From Gymnopilus junonius (Eukaryota > Basidiomycota > Agaricomycetes > Agaricales > Galerinaceae), in the NCBI GenBank assembly GCA_015501075.1, contig JADNYJ010000051.1:181000-244999 (forward strand): a stretch of 64,000 nucleotides of DNA, given 5' to 3'. Under the pieces are notes generated by a model. The model worked only from the letters and a program-made list of their open reading frames with translations. It made no database searches and was not told the origin of the DNA. The translations under genes were made by a program, and so were the position numbers. Positions 12,660 through 21,879 of this stretch are shown here, one piece after another. Positions within the stretch are counted from its first letter, which is position 1. Every line of letters starts with the position of its first letter.

Positions 12660-12808
12660 TTCGAACTCGTTTCTCTCCTTATAAATTCAGTTAGTCTCTA
12701 ATGGCGATTACAAGTATACGTCAAGTCGCCCCACTCACACGACCAATATCATCGATAAGACTCTAAAGTATAATTTTGCGGATGCACCCCTTCCGTATAG
12801 ACAAGTGC

Positions 12809-12836
12809 TTCAAGCTTTTGGAGTTTGAAGCTTGAA
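12809..12836. repeat. Perfect 9-bp inverted repeat
   Basis: TTCAAGCTT (12809-12817) and AAGCTTGAA (12828-12836), separated by ten bases (one helical turn). The arms are perfect. Confidence 0.5.
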
Positions 12837-13170
12837 AGTACAACCCACTCCGTAGTACACGACTCAAAACCTCATCGATTAAACAAGGTTTGAATAGAGT
12901 TATCGGATAGCCCCAAAATATATATCAATCATACACACTGGCGTCTTCAAAGTTCAAGCCGGTGGGGTCGACAAAAGGAATGGGGCTTGCGGCTGGAGGT
13001 ATCAATGTGCGTTTCATGGGGCTGTCGTAAATGTGGAGTGGCGAGGCCGGCCTCGTAAGGGGCTCGCAAGCCGCCGACAATTGCTTGGGACTTCGCGCGA
13101 TTGCTAGCTGCGCCCCAAGAAAGTTGTTCTGTCTTTTTATTGCCGATAGGGTGAACGTTATGCATTAGAG

Positions 13171-13290
13171 GTTATTTGCAACTTCTGAACGAACGAAAAA
13201 TATGCTCTCATAAGGCAAAAAGTGGGGCCTTCAGCCAATCAGAGTTCCGGTAGGTTCCACTTTTTCGTTTGAATGGAATTTGCAAATAAC
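13171..13290. repeat. Short foldback/MITE-like element, about 120 bp
   Basis: Arms 13171-13200 and 13261-13290 are inverted copies. By eye 24 of 30 positions match, with 10 of 10 at the outer end (GTTATTTGCA) and 9 of 10 at the inner end (AACGAAAAA). The 60-bp interior has no frame. No sure target-site duplication is visible, so the class is open. Confidence 0.55.
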
Positions 13291-13856
13291 TTCTTTTATG
13301 TGGGACAAAAGCCAGGCCACTCCCATTACAATAGTAACTTTCAGAGATATATATAGAGGTGGCTGTCATGCATGATAACTTCATCAATGAAAGTTCATCG
13401 GTGACGAAGGCAGCTGGATGTCTCCAGGTCATTCTCTCAGGATCTCCCCAGTTTTCGCCCATGGGTCTGGATCGTCTGGACTCTTAGTAATCAAGGAGGC
13501 ATCAAAGATGATCAAATTCACCCTTTCAGGAAGTTAATTTACTTGTTTTGGATGTGTTCTCTAGATCTCGGCTGCAACTAAGCGGAAGACAGCGGAAGAC
13601 TTGCTCTCAGGTCATGTCGAACCATAGATCTGACATAATTAATCTAACGGACAGTAACGGCTGTAAAAAAAAATACAACAAGGGTCAAACAAGCGTCCAT
13701 AAATTACATACAGCAACAGTTGTACATTGCGGTACTTGGAAAAACTAAGGGATGCGCATGCCTTATAAGTAGCTGACTGATAGTAACGAATTCTATTGAA
13801 ATAATTAACTCATTTTCTATCTTCTTCACTTTTACGCAGGATTCGTCGTTTCCGAG

Positions 13857-15670
13857 TCAGAGAACTGGATGCCGTCGCATGTTGTTTGAATAAGGCATAC
13901 TTCCGTTGCATGGTTGTGAGTGCGAATGACGATCAAACAGAAGTTGATACCCTAAGTGAGATGGGGTTTCAGATAAAGAGATTCGAATCCCAGAGAGCAG
14001 GACGGACAATGGCTGGGTTTGTCTAGACATCGTGAGAACTATTGTTCGATTTGGCGATAAAATACAGGAACTGACCAGAGATGTGGCTATGTAAACTAAG
14101 TTTGTCGATGCAAGTGAAAATGAGAGGACCAAGATCGACAAGACACTGCAGACGTTGTAAGTCCATCCGATGCGTGGAGAGATCTAGACGAACCAGTATA
14201 CTGCCGCACTTTGAACCAAGACTTCTAGAATTCGTTTCTAAAGTGGAGACAAGGTGAACTAGCAACATGAAATTGGACAGAAATGACGCACCCGAAACCC
14301 GTAGAAGCGAAGTTCATGCCGAGGTCCAATAAGTTTGAAGGCGATCAGGGCTATGTCGGATATAAGCAACACCTTCATTCCGACTCATCAACAAAACGTA
14401 CAGTCGAATAGATATTACAACTAGGAAAAGTAAATCAGCTAGCATTTGAAATCCACGAAATAAGTAACGTACGCAACAGATAAAGAGAATGTTGCTGTAA
14501 TCCATTTTTGCGCAACCGCAAATACAGTCGCATCAGCTCGACTGAATAAGTGGCTAACTATCGAACCGCAGACTATTTTTCTCCCAATGAGAATGGGCTC
14601 CAAACACTGCACAAAAGAATTTACCAAGCACCCCAATACTTAGCAATGTCGGCAGAATGACGGTGAGAAAGTTCCCGCTCCAGATGATGTACAATCGATA
14701 TATCTTCTCAAGGCATTTGAGCACTTGGAATGTATGAAGAAGCAATGAACGCATACCAGAAACCAGTCTCCAATGACCATAGTCATGATGAAGAATACAG
14801 CGCTAGCGACATTGTAGTGATCACTGAGATTCAGATACGCCGTATCCGCTGGATAGGGCTGCGCACCGTACCGTACCGTAATTACCCCCCGTATAAAATT
14901 TTGATCCTGGACCCTCGCAACCAAAATTCCTGATTTGGCCGCCATATTTTCAAATTTGGTCAATGACTACGTGCTCTTTGGACCCAAAGTTGCCGAATGG
15001 CAAAGGATTGGGAATTTGCGCCAAAATAAGACCGGCTTTCCAAAAGTGTACCCGTATTTGTTACCCCGTAAAGCCACCCGTAAGGACGAACCGTATTTTG
15101 CATCCCTCACCTCACCGAATCACATTTGCTCCCAGATTTTTTCAAGGCCAAACGGGGCGTTCTGGGAGAGTCTCCAAGGCCATTTTCCGTGAGCTGAAAC
15201 TGTTTTGAACTCTTGCAAATCGCTCATTTCGAAAAACACCCGTAAATACGGTGCGCAGCCCTACCGCTGGAGTCATCGTCTGCGGTTGAACGCAGTACGA
15301 GACATGACTTGGAGGAATGAAAGCCTGGTACAATTCAATCGCCGAGGCAATCCAATGCTGTGAAATTTTTTTTGGTCAGCTATATTTTGTCTTCTGATAA
15401 ATGTATCTGATGGTGTACATACCCCGCTAATACAGGCGAAAAGAAGACAAGTTATCAGAAAAATGGGCCTGAAGATCGTCTTTCGTGGCTTCTTGCGTTC
15501 AATCAAAGTAGACAAGCATAAAATAAGCAGAACGACGAGGATGCCTATGCCCAATTTCTCAACTGCCGCATTGACACTGTGTACACACAATGCTCACCAT
15601 AACATACGGCCTCTAGTATCACTCCAATGAGCCGTGTTCCGTCTAGGCGGGGCTTATTGGCAATGCCCAT
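13857..15670 (-). pseudogene. Basidiomycete seven-transmembrane protein gene disrupted by a MITE
   Basis: Minus-strand exons of the large agaricomycete family of multi-helix membrane proteins of unknown function. In order: likely start MGIANKPRLDGTRLIGVILE (15670 downward); helix LGIGILVVLLILCLSTLIERK (about 15560-15500); HWIASAIELYQAFIPP; helix ASAVFFIMTMVIGDWFL (about 14820-14765); the family hallmark IYRLYIIWSGNFLTVILP (about 14715-14655); AVAQKWITATFSLSVA; ILEVLVQSAAVYW; and PLSVLLSGIRISL. A 410-bp transposon sits in the coding exon between SYCVQPQTMTPA and DTAYLNLSDHY. Deleting it with one copy of its 8-bp target repeat rejoins the frame exactly. The retained insertion adds 418 bp, which is not a multiple of three. 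Further in-frame stops occur near 14180. The exon order is clear; individual joins are not all certain. Confidence 0.75.
14854..15263. mobile_element. Non-autonomous hAT-type MITE (410 bp) with intact TSD
   Basis: The left end TAGGGCTGCGCACCGTA (14854-14870) and the right end TACGGTGCGCAGCCCTA (15247-15263) form a perfect 17-bp terminal inverted repeat. Direct 8-bp copies of CCGCTGGA flank it at 14846-14853 and 15264-15271. An 8-bp target duplication and ends starting TAGGG are typical of the hAT superfamily. The interior has no transposase. It does have many copies of CCGTA, close to both ends (14876-14895, 15051-15095, 15239-15250), as expected for subterminal transposase-binding motifs. 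Perfect ends and TSD point to a recent insertion. Confidence 0.93.
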
Positions 15671-16099
15671 CAGCAAGGCATTCAAGTTGTAAGTTCAGGT
15701 TGAGATACTGGGGCCACTATGTATCTCACAGACTTATACGACCGAATAAGGGTGTGCGGTGATCTTGAAGTGATACATTGTTATGCTTGAAAGGTCCCTT
15801 TGAACGGATGAAAGGCGGGTTTACGCCGACGTAACGGAAAGGATGTATGTATTGTATGGCCTGAATTGGAAACATACGGACCCGCACCACAGAAAGAAGG
15901 GATATAGTAAAAGCAGTCTGAATCAAATGCCAAGTGTCGGAGTGTAAGACGGGATTGAACAATAGTAGTACAATAGAAGCAAACCTATCCTGGATTGCAG
16001 ACAGATATATTCAGTGATCATAAAGTACAGGAATAAGCTAGTGGGTCTCGATGACGATATAATAACGAAACTTACAAAACCAGGGTTATAGAAACAACG
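15671..16099. other. Intergenic region
   Basis: About 430 bp between two minus-strand genes. Short open frames only, none recognised. Confidence 0.4.
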
Positions 16100-16636
16100 C
16101 TATCTCCGGCCTTTCTTCCTCTTGCTAGGCTTCGTTATCGACTCGGGTAACCACTCGTTCACGCTTCCATTTTCTTTGCCATTAATTGAATGCCGATCGT
16201 CCCTCTCTTCAATCACACCTCTTGGCAAACCGACCACCGGAGAGGCAGAATTTGGCGATGAGGAGAGCTTCTGTCGTTCTTCTTCTTCGTCGGCAGCGCG
16301 GGAGGCTGCTTCGATTTCGGCAGGGCTGACATCTTCTCCTCGTCGAATGCGCGCTGCTATTTCAGGAGTGACGCGAACGCGGCGCACATTTGTTTGGAAA
16401 CCGGGGGCTAATGAAGAGTCAGAATCTTGACTAGTTGTGAGCTAAGTGATCCACCACCCACCGCCTTTCCCTATCCCGTAGAGGTTGAGTTGCCTTGCCA
16501 AGTACCATTTGCGCACGTAGTAGGCAGAGATGAGGAGCACAGGTGGCAAACTAGATTTATCACGAACAGTCAGAACTCCAGTTATATGGCCAAGTCGACT
16601 TAACATACGTGACCCATAGCAGAGAAGGGTAACCAT
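16100..16636 (-). CDS. Conserved small membrane protein of unknown function
   Basis: Proposed exons 16636-16614, 16550-16462 and 16407-16100 give 420 nt (139 aa). An N-terminal hydrophobic segment (MVTLLCYG-LPPVLLISAYYV) is followed by RKWYLARQLNLYGIGKGAPG. Then comes the striking block FQTNVRRVRVTPEIAARIRR, GEDVSPAEIEAA, an acidic/charged stretch and a basic tail (KPSKRKKGRR-stop). The VRVTPEIAARIRRGE...VSP block looks like one conserved across fungi, but I know no function for it. The first donor (GTCACG) is unusual and was chosen because it keeps the frame. It is divergent from the FIST gene, with start codons 112 bp apart, so they probably share a promoter. Confidence 0.65.
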
Positions 16637-16748
16637 CGGTGCTTGCCATTGCCAACGATGGACGCGCAGTCTAAAAGCAAGAGTAAAATACGAGTTCAAA
16701 GTATGGAACATAGCCCCGGTCCGCGCGAAGTGTCTTCACGTGAGGCCC

Positions 16749-18521
16749 ATGTCAATTCGCATGCCTGCTCTGCACTTGTCCACTATCCTCACGCGGCATC
16801 TGTCGAAATTGCTGGCACATATAACTCATGTTTCCAAGGAATACTCTGGCAAGGGACATACCCTCCTCTTCACTCTGTCTAGCAACTTTGAAGACCCTCA
16901 CGATCTGCAAGCGGTCGTGGACAAGTTGAGCAAGTTCAACGGTGCTGACGCGTCTGAACGTGATGTTGGGAAAGAGAAAATGCATATGGGACATACCATA
17001 GGTTGCCTGGCAGACTCATTTTCATCGACCACATTCGAGGAACCTCCGATCTCGAGAGTATCCAACGGGGACAGTTTGTCCTGCTCAATTGGAATATTTG
17101 ATTCGAACCTCTGTGTGCCTTTTCACTCGACACTTCCAGGACGTACACAGCCTCAGGTTGGTCGATGGCATTCATTTAGGAAGAAGAACGAGATTGCCAA
17201 CCCGTCCGGAGCTGCTGAAGACAGTTGGGAACCTGACTGGCAGAATGTGGATGCAACAAAAAGTGTTGAAGGAAACAACGGCATTGACTGGGAAGCCATC
17301 TGGAATCGTTCATCAACTTCTACAGCCTCGTCTATCGAAGAGCTGTTACCAGAGACTCTTCGCCAAGTCCAGTGCGTACTTTGAATAACTCAAGGGAATC
17401 CGAGCTTGATTCCTCCCTTCATAGGTCCTCCCGAATCAAAGCACTGTTTAGTCTGTCCGCTCCGTATCCTGATACTCTTACAAGTGTTCTAGCAAATACT
17501 TTACCGAATGTTCCGTCATTGACGCTGATCGCTGCCCCAACCCACTTCATAACGGGACGTGGAGTGACCCTATTCATGGATGGGCGAATATTTGGCGAGG
17601 GAGCTATTGGTCTCGCCCTCTTAGATGAGCCTCTCACCGTGGATGGGAACAAGGCTGAAAAAATAACATGTTCTACTGATTTTATTGGGATGAGGCGACT
17701 TTCAGGGCCTATGACAGTCACCAGGTTCTTTGCTTCCATTTTCGTAACTAGACCAAGAATTTGCTCACTGTTTACTATCATCTTAGTCGAGAGGGAAATA
17801 TGATCAATGAATTGGATTCCTCCAATCCGACGAAACTCCTGCTGCGTTCACTCGACCTTGCTGGTATTTCTCCGACATCACGCTCTCAATCTTCTACAAT
17901 CACAACAACTTTCAAAGACGATGAATTATTTGCATTGGGAATTGTCGGACCTGACAGCCAGGTACGACTTCGGCGGCTCAAGTTACTACATATGTCACTT
18001 ACAATCGACAACAGATTTTGCGCACATATAAAATCACTGCGGGCGACCCCTCCTCGCGTGGTGGCAGCATTTCTCTGGATGCCCCAACAGCGCCAGATGT
18101 TGGTTCTGTAGTGCAGGTCGGCACATTGTCTTATGTCTTTTATCAATATCATTAACATACGTCGCAATATGTGCAGTTCCTTCACATCCCGTCAAATTCG
18201 CCCATAAAAATTTCGGCATCTTTCTTGCCTGGATCACATTCCGAAGGCGCTCGGAAACAAGTCCTAGCCTGCGTAACTGTGCCCGAACCGTCCGCTTCAG
18301 AATCTGTGAACATTCTGACAGAGTCGTCGGAATCTACCTCGCACATTTTGGAAGGCACTTTTCTTAGCCCTTCAACTCGAGGTTTCGTGCTTTCACAACC
18401 CTCCTCTAAGATGCAATCAACCGCTAGCTCAGACCCTGGAGCAGAAGAACCAATTGAGCCATCGAGGTCGCCATGGACATCTTCTCTCCCTGGAGGTGCT
18501 GCTTCGCTCCAATTGGCTTAA
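16749..18521 (+). CDS. FIST-domain protein
   Basis: Exons 16749-17371, 17425-17724, 17787-17961, 18015-18116 and 18177-18521 give 1545 nt (514 aa). The N-terminal part MPALHLSTILTRHLSKLLAH...LLFTLSSNFEDPHDL resembles fungal proteins carrying the FIST sensory domain, as do the middle SRIKALFSLSAPYPDTLTSV, LIAAPTHFITGRGVTLFMDG and GAIGLALLDEP. FIST domains are thought to bind small ligands such as amino acids and also occur in FBXO22-type F-box proteins; no F-box is visible here. The C-terminal part (LRTYKITAGDPSSRGGSISL; LEGTFLSPSTRGFVL) is Ser-rich. The start was placed at the first ATG downstream of the divergent promoter. Substrate and role are unknown; the domain call is from remembered family patterns. 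Confidence 0.7.
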
Positions 18522-19215
18522 CCGATTGCTTTCATGTCACTCACGAATCCTACCCATGCACAAAAATTTGGGCCACAGCATCGTTTTCGGCCCATGATGA
18601 TTTGCTCAGTTATGTATTCTCAATCGTCCCAAAAAGTTCTTTGTCCAATAGCGCACTATCATGTCATAATTATTGGTAGAAAGTAGTCACTCTGATATTC
18701 GACTTACGGGAATTTCATAACTCCCCTTTCCGAGCAGAGCGGATAAACTCATGACTCGATAAATTAACTCTTCACATTAGATCATCCCGTAGCGGCGCAA
18801 GCGTCAATCCCCGCCTCTATCTTTCTCAGTAAATACTTACAATCGGCGCCATTTGCATCCTTTCAAGATCTATGTGAAATGTGAGTTTACTGCTGGCCGC
18901 TCGTCGCCAACCTTCGGTTGACTCCTCGCGGCCAGCTGAAGGGTAATTATGTTACTTCTATAGTAAAATATGTAATGCAGAAAATGTTGAAATTTTTGTA
19001 AGCTAAAAAATTTGCAGTTCAGATAGAAGAAAGTGAATAAATCTTAGTATGCTGCATAGTTCGAGGCCGTGGGAAAGCTCAGACCGACATTGGCGGGAGT
19101 CGTTCATTTCGAAATTCGAACTCGACAGAACCCTTTCTATCACTCACGTGATAGAGTCGGGGATCTCATCACGACCTTCAACGACCTTCGTGGTCTAAAT
19201 TCACGTTGATAATCC
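18522..19215. other. Intergenic region with a strong nested hairpin
   Basis: About 690 bp between the FIST gene and TRP4. It contains the structured inverted repeat at 18892-18936 (separate entry). Otherwise AT-rich and non-coding. Confidence 0.45.
18892..18936. repeat. Nested inverted repeat (9-bp outer stem, 5-bp inner stem)
   Basis: Outer arms GCTGGCCGC (18892-18900) and GCGGCCAGC (18928-18936) are perfect. Inside, CAACC-TTC-GGTTG forms a second hairpin, leaving a symmetric 7/7 internal loop. It lies about 280 bp upstream of the TRP4 start. Confidence 0.55.
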
Positions 19216-20452
19216 ATGGCGGAATACACATCTTACAGCTTTCGACCACTGCTGAACAAGCTAGTGCAAACACCTGAATATTTTAGACCACAGGATCTGA
19301 AAGCGGCCCTCAACCACTTGTTCACGCCGGATGTCCTTCATCCTTCTCAGATCGGCGCCTTCTTAACCGCACTACACATACATCGCGTAGAGCGGAGGCC
19401 AGAATACCTCGCAGCAGCTGCCAGCGTTCTTCGAGAAAGAGCATTGAAAGCAGCTGTAGAGGACACTGAAAACGATTTTGTTGTCGACATAGTCGGAACA
19501 GGCGGAGATGGTTACAACCTTTTCAATGTCAGCACGACAGCTGCCGTTGTTGCTGCTGGTGCTGGTGCGCGTGTTATCAAGGTATACATCTATTTAAATT
19601 TCTTGATCTGCTTTTTGAGGCTTATTCAAAATTTGTAGCACGGAAGCCGAGCTTCGACATCCTCTTCTGGCTCTGCAGACCTGCTGGAGTCCCTAGAATG
19701 CCTTTTCACAGCGCCGACACCAGGCACTCCAATGCCCATACCCCGCGTTCCGTTCACCTTCATACTTGCGCCCCATTACCACCCAGCTCTAGCTGCCATC
19801 GCGCCCTACCGCAAAGCGTTGCCATTCCGCACCATGTTCAACGTTCTAGGGCCTTTGATCAACCCTGCTAGTCCTAGGGGTATGGTCCTTGGTGTTGCTG
19901 AACCTGAGATTGGACCCACCTTTGCCCATTCTCTGGAAGAGGGAGGCGTTGAACGTGCTCTCGTTGTGTGCGGCCTTGAACGGCTAGATGAGATCAGCTG
20001 CGCAGGTCCGACTCATGTATGGGAGCTCAAGGATGGGGAAGTGTCGAGCATGGTTATCAGTCCGGAGGACTTTGGGCTGCCTGTGCATCCGCTTACGGCC
20101 GTTGCGGGTGGCAATCCTGAAGAAAATGCAGAGACATTCAAAATCCTTCTGACGTCGGGCGAGAATTTACCTGAGAAACTCATACCGGTTCTTGACTTTG
20201 TGCTGTTGAATGCTTCGGCCTTGTTAGTCGTCGCAGGTATAACGAAGGATTTCAAGGAAGGTACTAAACTTGCTCGTGAAAGTATTACGTCCGGGAAGGC
20301 ATGGGAGGCTCTCACAATTTTCCGCGACGCTGGAAAGCATGCAGCAGAGGTGAGTGCGCCTGTTCATAGGATTTTATATGTATGCTTATTTTCCTTCTGT
20401 TCTTCGATTTAGATGTTGGCTGTCCCAGTCAAAGATAAAAACAAATTTTAAA
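19216..20452 (+). CDS. TRP4: Anthranilate phosphoribosyltransferase
   Basis: Second step of tryptophan synthesis: anthranilate plus PRPP gives N-(5-phosphoribosyl)-anthranilate, in the cytosol. Three exons, 19216-19581, 19639-20349 and 20414-20452, give 1116 nt (371 aa), normal for the fungal enzyme. Family motifs are present in order: an N-terminal helical bundle with LTALHIHRVERRPEYLAAAA; the PRPP-binding GTGGDGYNLFNVST loop at about residues 95-108; HGSRASTSSSGSADLLE just after the first intron; FRTMFNVLGPLINPASPRG; and the C-terminal GLERLDEISCAGPTHVWEL. The last exon is only 12 codons (MLAVPVKDKNKF-stop) and rests on a good acceptor, TTTAG. It is a free-standing gene, not fused to other TRP activities. 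Confidence 0.95.
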
Positions 20453-21879
20453 ATCCCGATAAAATAGAATCTTGAATTTCCTGTGAACATGAACGCTGCT
20501 TGGCTTGAATTTGGAAAACGGTAGGAAGTTATTAAATGCAGGCAAATTATAATGTTTGAAGATGATATTCCATCGAAGCTAGAAGGCACAAAATTTGGTC
20601 TATTTATCACATGCAGATACAAGCTTTTACACAACTTGAAATATCCCAAAGCCAAAGCTACTGTTAATCCTCACTTCAAGCTTGTTCAGGTATTTTCGCC
20701 ATCATCTTCATCCAATCATCAACTAGAATCCCCATATTAATGATACGTTTCCAGCTACCATGGTTACTCCTAACGACCTTTCCCGCCCTTCCCTCGAGGG
20801 TGAAGCCACCAAAATGCCTACGGGCAATTTCATTTAGTAGCCAGTCAATCTGTTTCCGATGCATAAAGAGGCTCAAAAGCATAGTCCACTATGAACTTGG
20901 TCACGGCTATCTCATACCATTGTTCCAATACCTCTTCCAAATAGAAATGGAATAATCAGACTCGCGTCGTAAGCGTGCGTCGGGCGACCCAATCCATCGC
21001 TTGACGGGGATACTCTCGGTGTTCTAGCTCGTCGATATGAGCGCGGCAACCTCGCAGTCGTCGTGCACGATCTAGTCCATGTTCTTATGGCCTTAGAAAC
21101 TTCTGAGGTTGATGCCTTGGTCTGGGAAATCGAACGTTGTGCTCATGAGTTATCAATAATCGAAAACTGGAGAAGGATGGAAATTATTTGACTTCCTCAC
21201 TTTCAAGTACGTTTGTACCTCAAGAAGTCTGCAGATGACTTAAATTCAGATGAAGGCTCGCATGGCAGAGGACATGCTATATTGTTACCTCGAAGAGAAC
21301 GTTGTAATATGGTTATTTTTGGCAACAGGAGGATACAGTATAGTATATATGCCTACCCGGCCTCAAGATTTCTTCACCAAGACTACATTCAGCACTGGGT
21401 CTCAAGGCCGACGCAGCAGCACACAGGGACTAGGCAACACGGATCGAATGTTCTGAGGAACTCATTCAGCTGAACATCCTTTTCAAGTTCATGACAATGG
21501 CACAAATGATCAGACATGGATGGAGAAAGAGAGATTGTCTAGCTGACTTTGATTCGGAACCGGTACTACACGCTTCATGATCATAGCCATGTCGAATTAG
21601 CTCAAAAGAGCCACCGAGATCCGATTACTATAACAAAGGAGTGCAGCTACATATTGTACAGTATCCTTGCCGAGAGATTATGAGGTAGCCAGCGATGGTG
21701 GTCCGAAAGGAAAATGACATGACAGTGACAGCCCGATAGGAGCTCGGCTAGCGTCGTTCATGGTGTATTTCTTACTTGAAGCGTCACCTACTGCTTGAAT
21801 CCCTTTCCTCAGTATCGAGCAGCCGCTTGCTGATTTGGAGGTTTAATCTTCTCTCTGATTTTACTTTCAAGTCCTTGAA
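20453..21879. other. Gene-poor stretch with coding-like remnants
   Basis: About 1.4 kb with no recognised gene. Two stretches look coding-like. One, near 20552-20955, could splice a short exon ending at a CAG-GTATTT donor (20690) to a downstream frame through a TTTCCAG acceptor (about 20755). The other, about 20979-21191 on the plus strand, reads LDGDTLGVLARRYERGNLAV and VDALVWEIERCAHELSIIENW before a stop. Neither matches a family I know. Confidence 0.3.

Larger units (their letters stand above)
12236..13856. other. Upstream region of the desaturase with several inverted repeats
   Basis: About 1.6 kb with no convincing gene. It contains a perfect 12-bp inverted repeat (12629-12659), a perfect 9-bp inverted repeat (12809-12836) and a 120-bp foldback (13171-13290), each listed separately. 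The rest is AT-rich. Confidence 0.5.

Noticed and set aside
13985..14000. tRNA T-loop-like GATTCGAATCCC
   Set aside because: It lies in the GIRIS-coding part of the seven-helix pseudogene and no other tRNA arm can be drawn.
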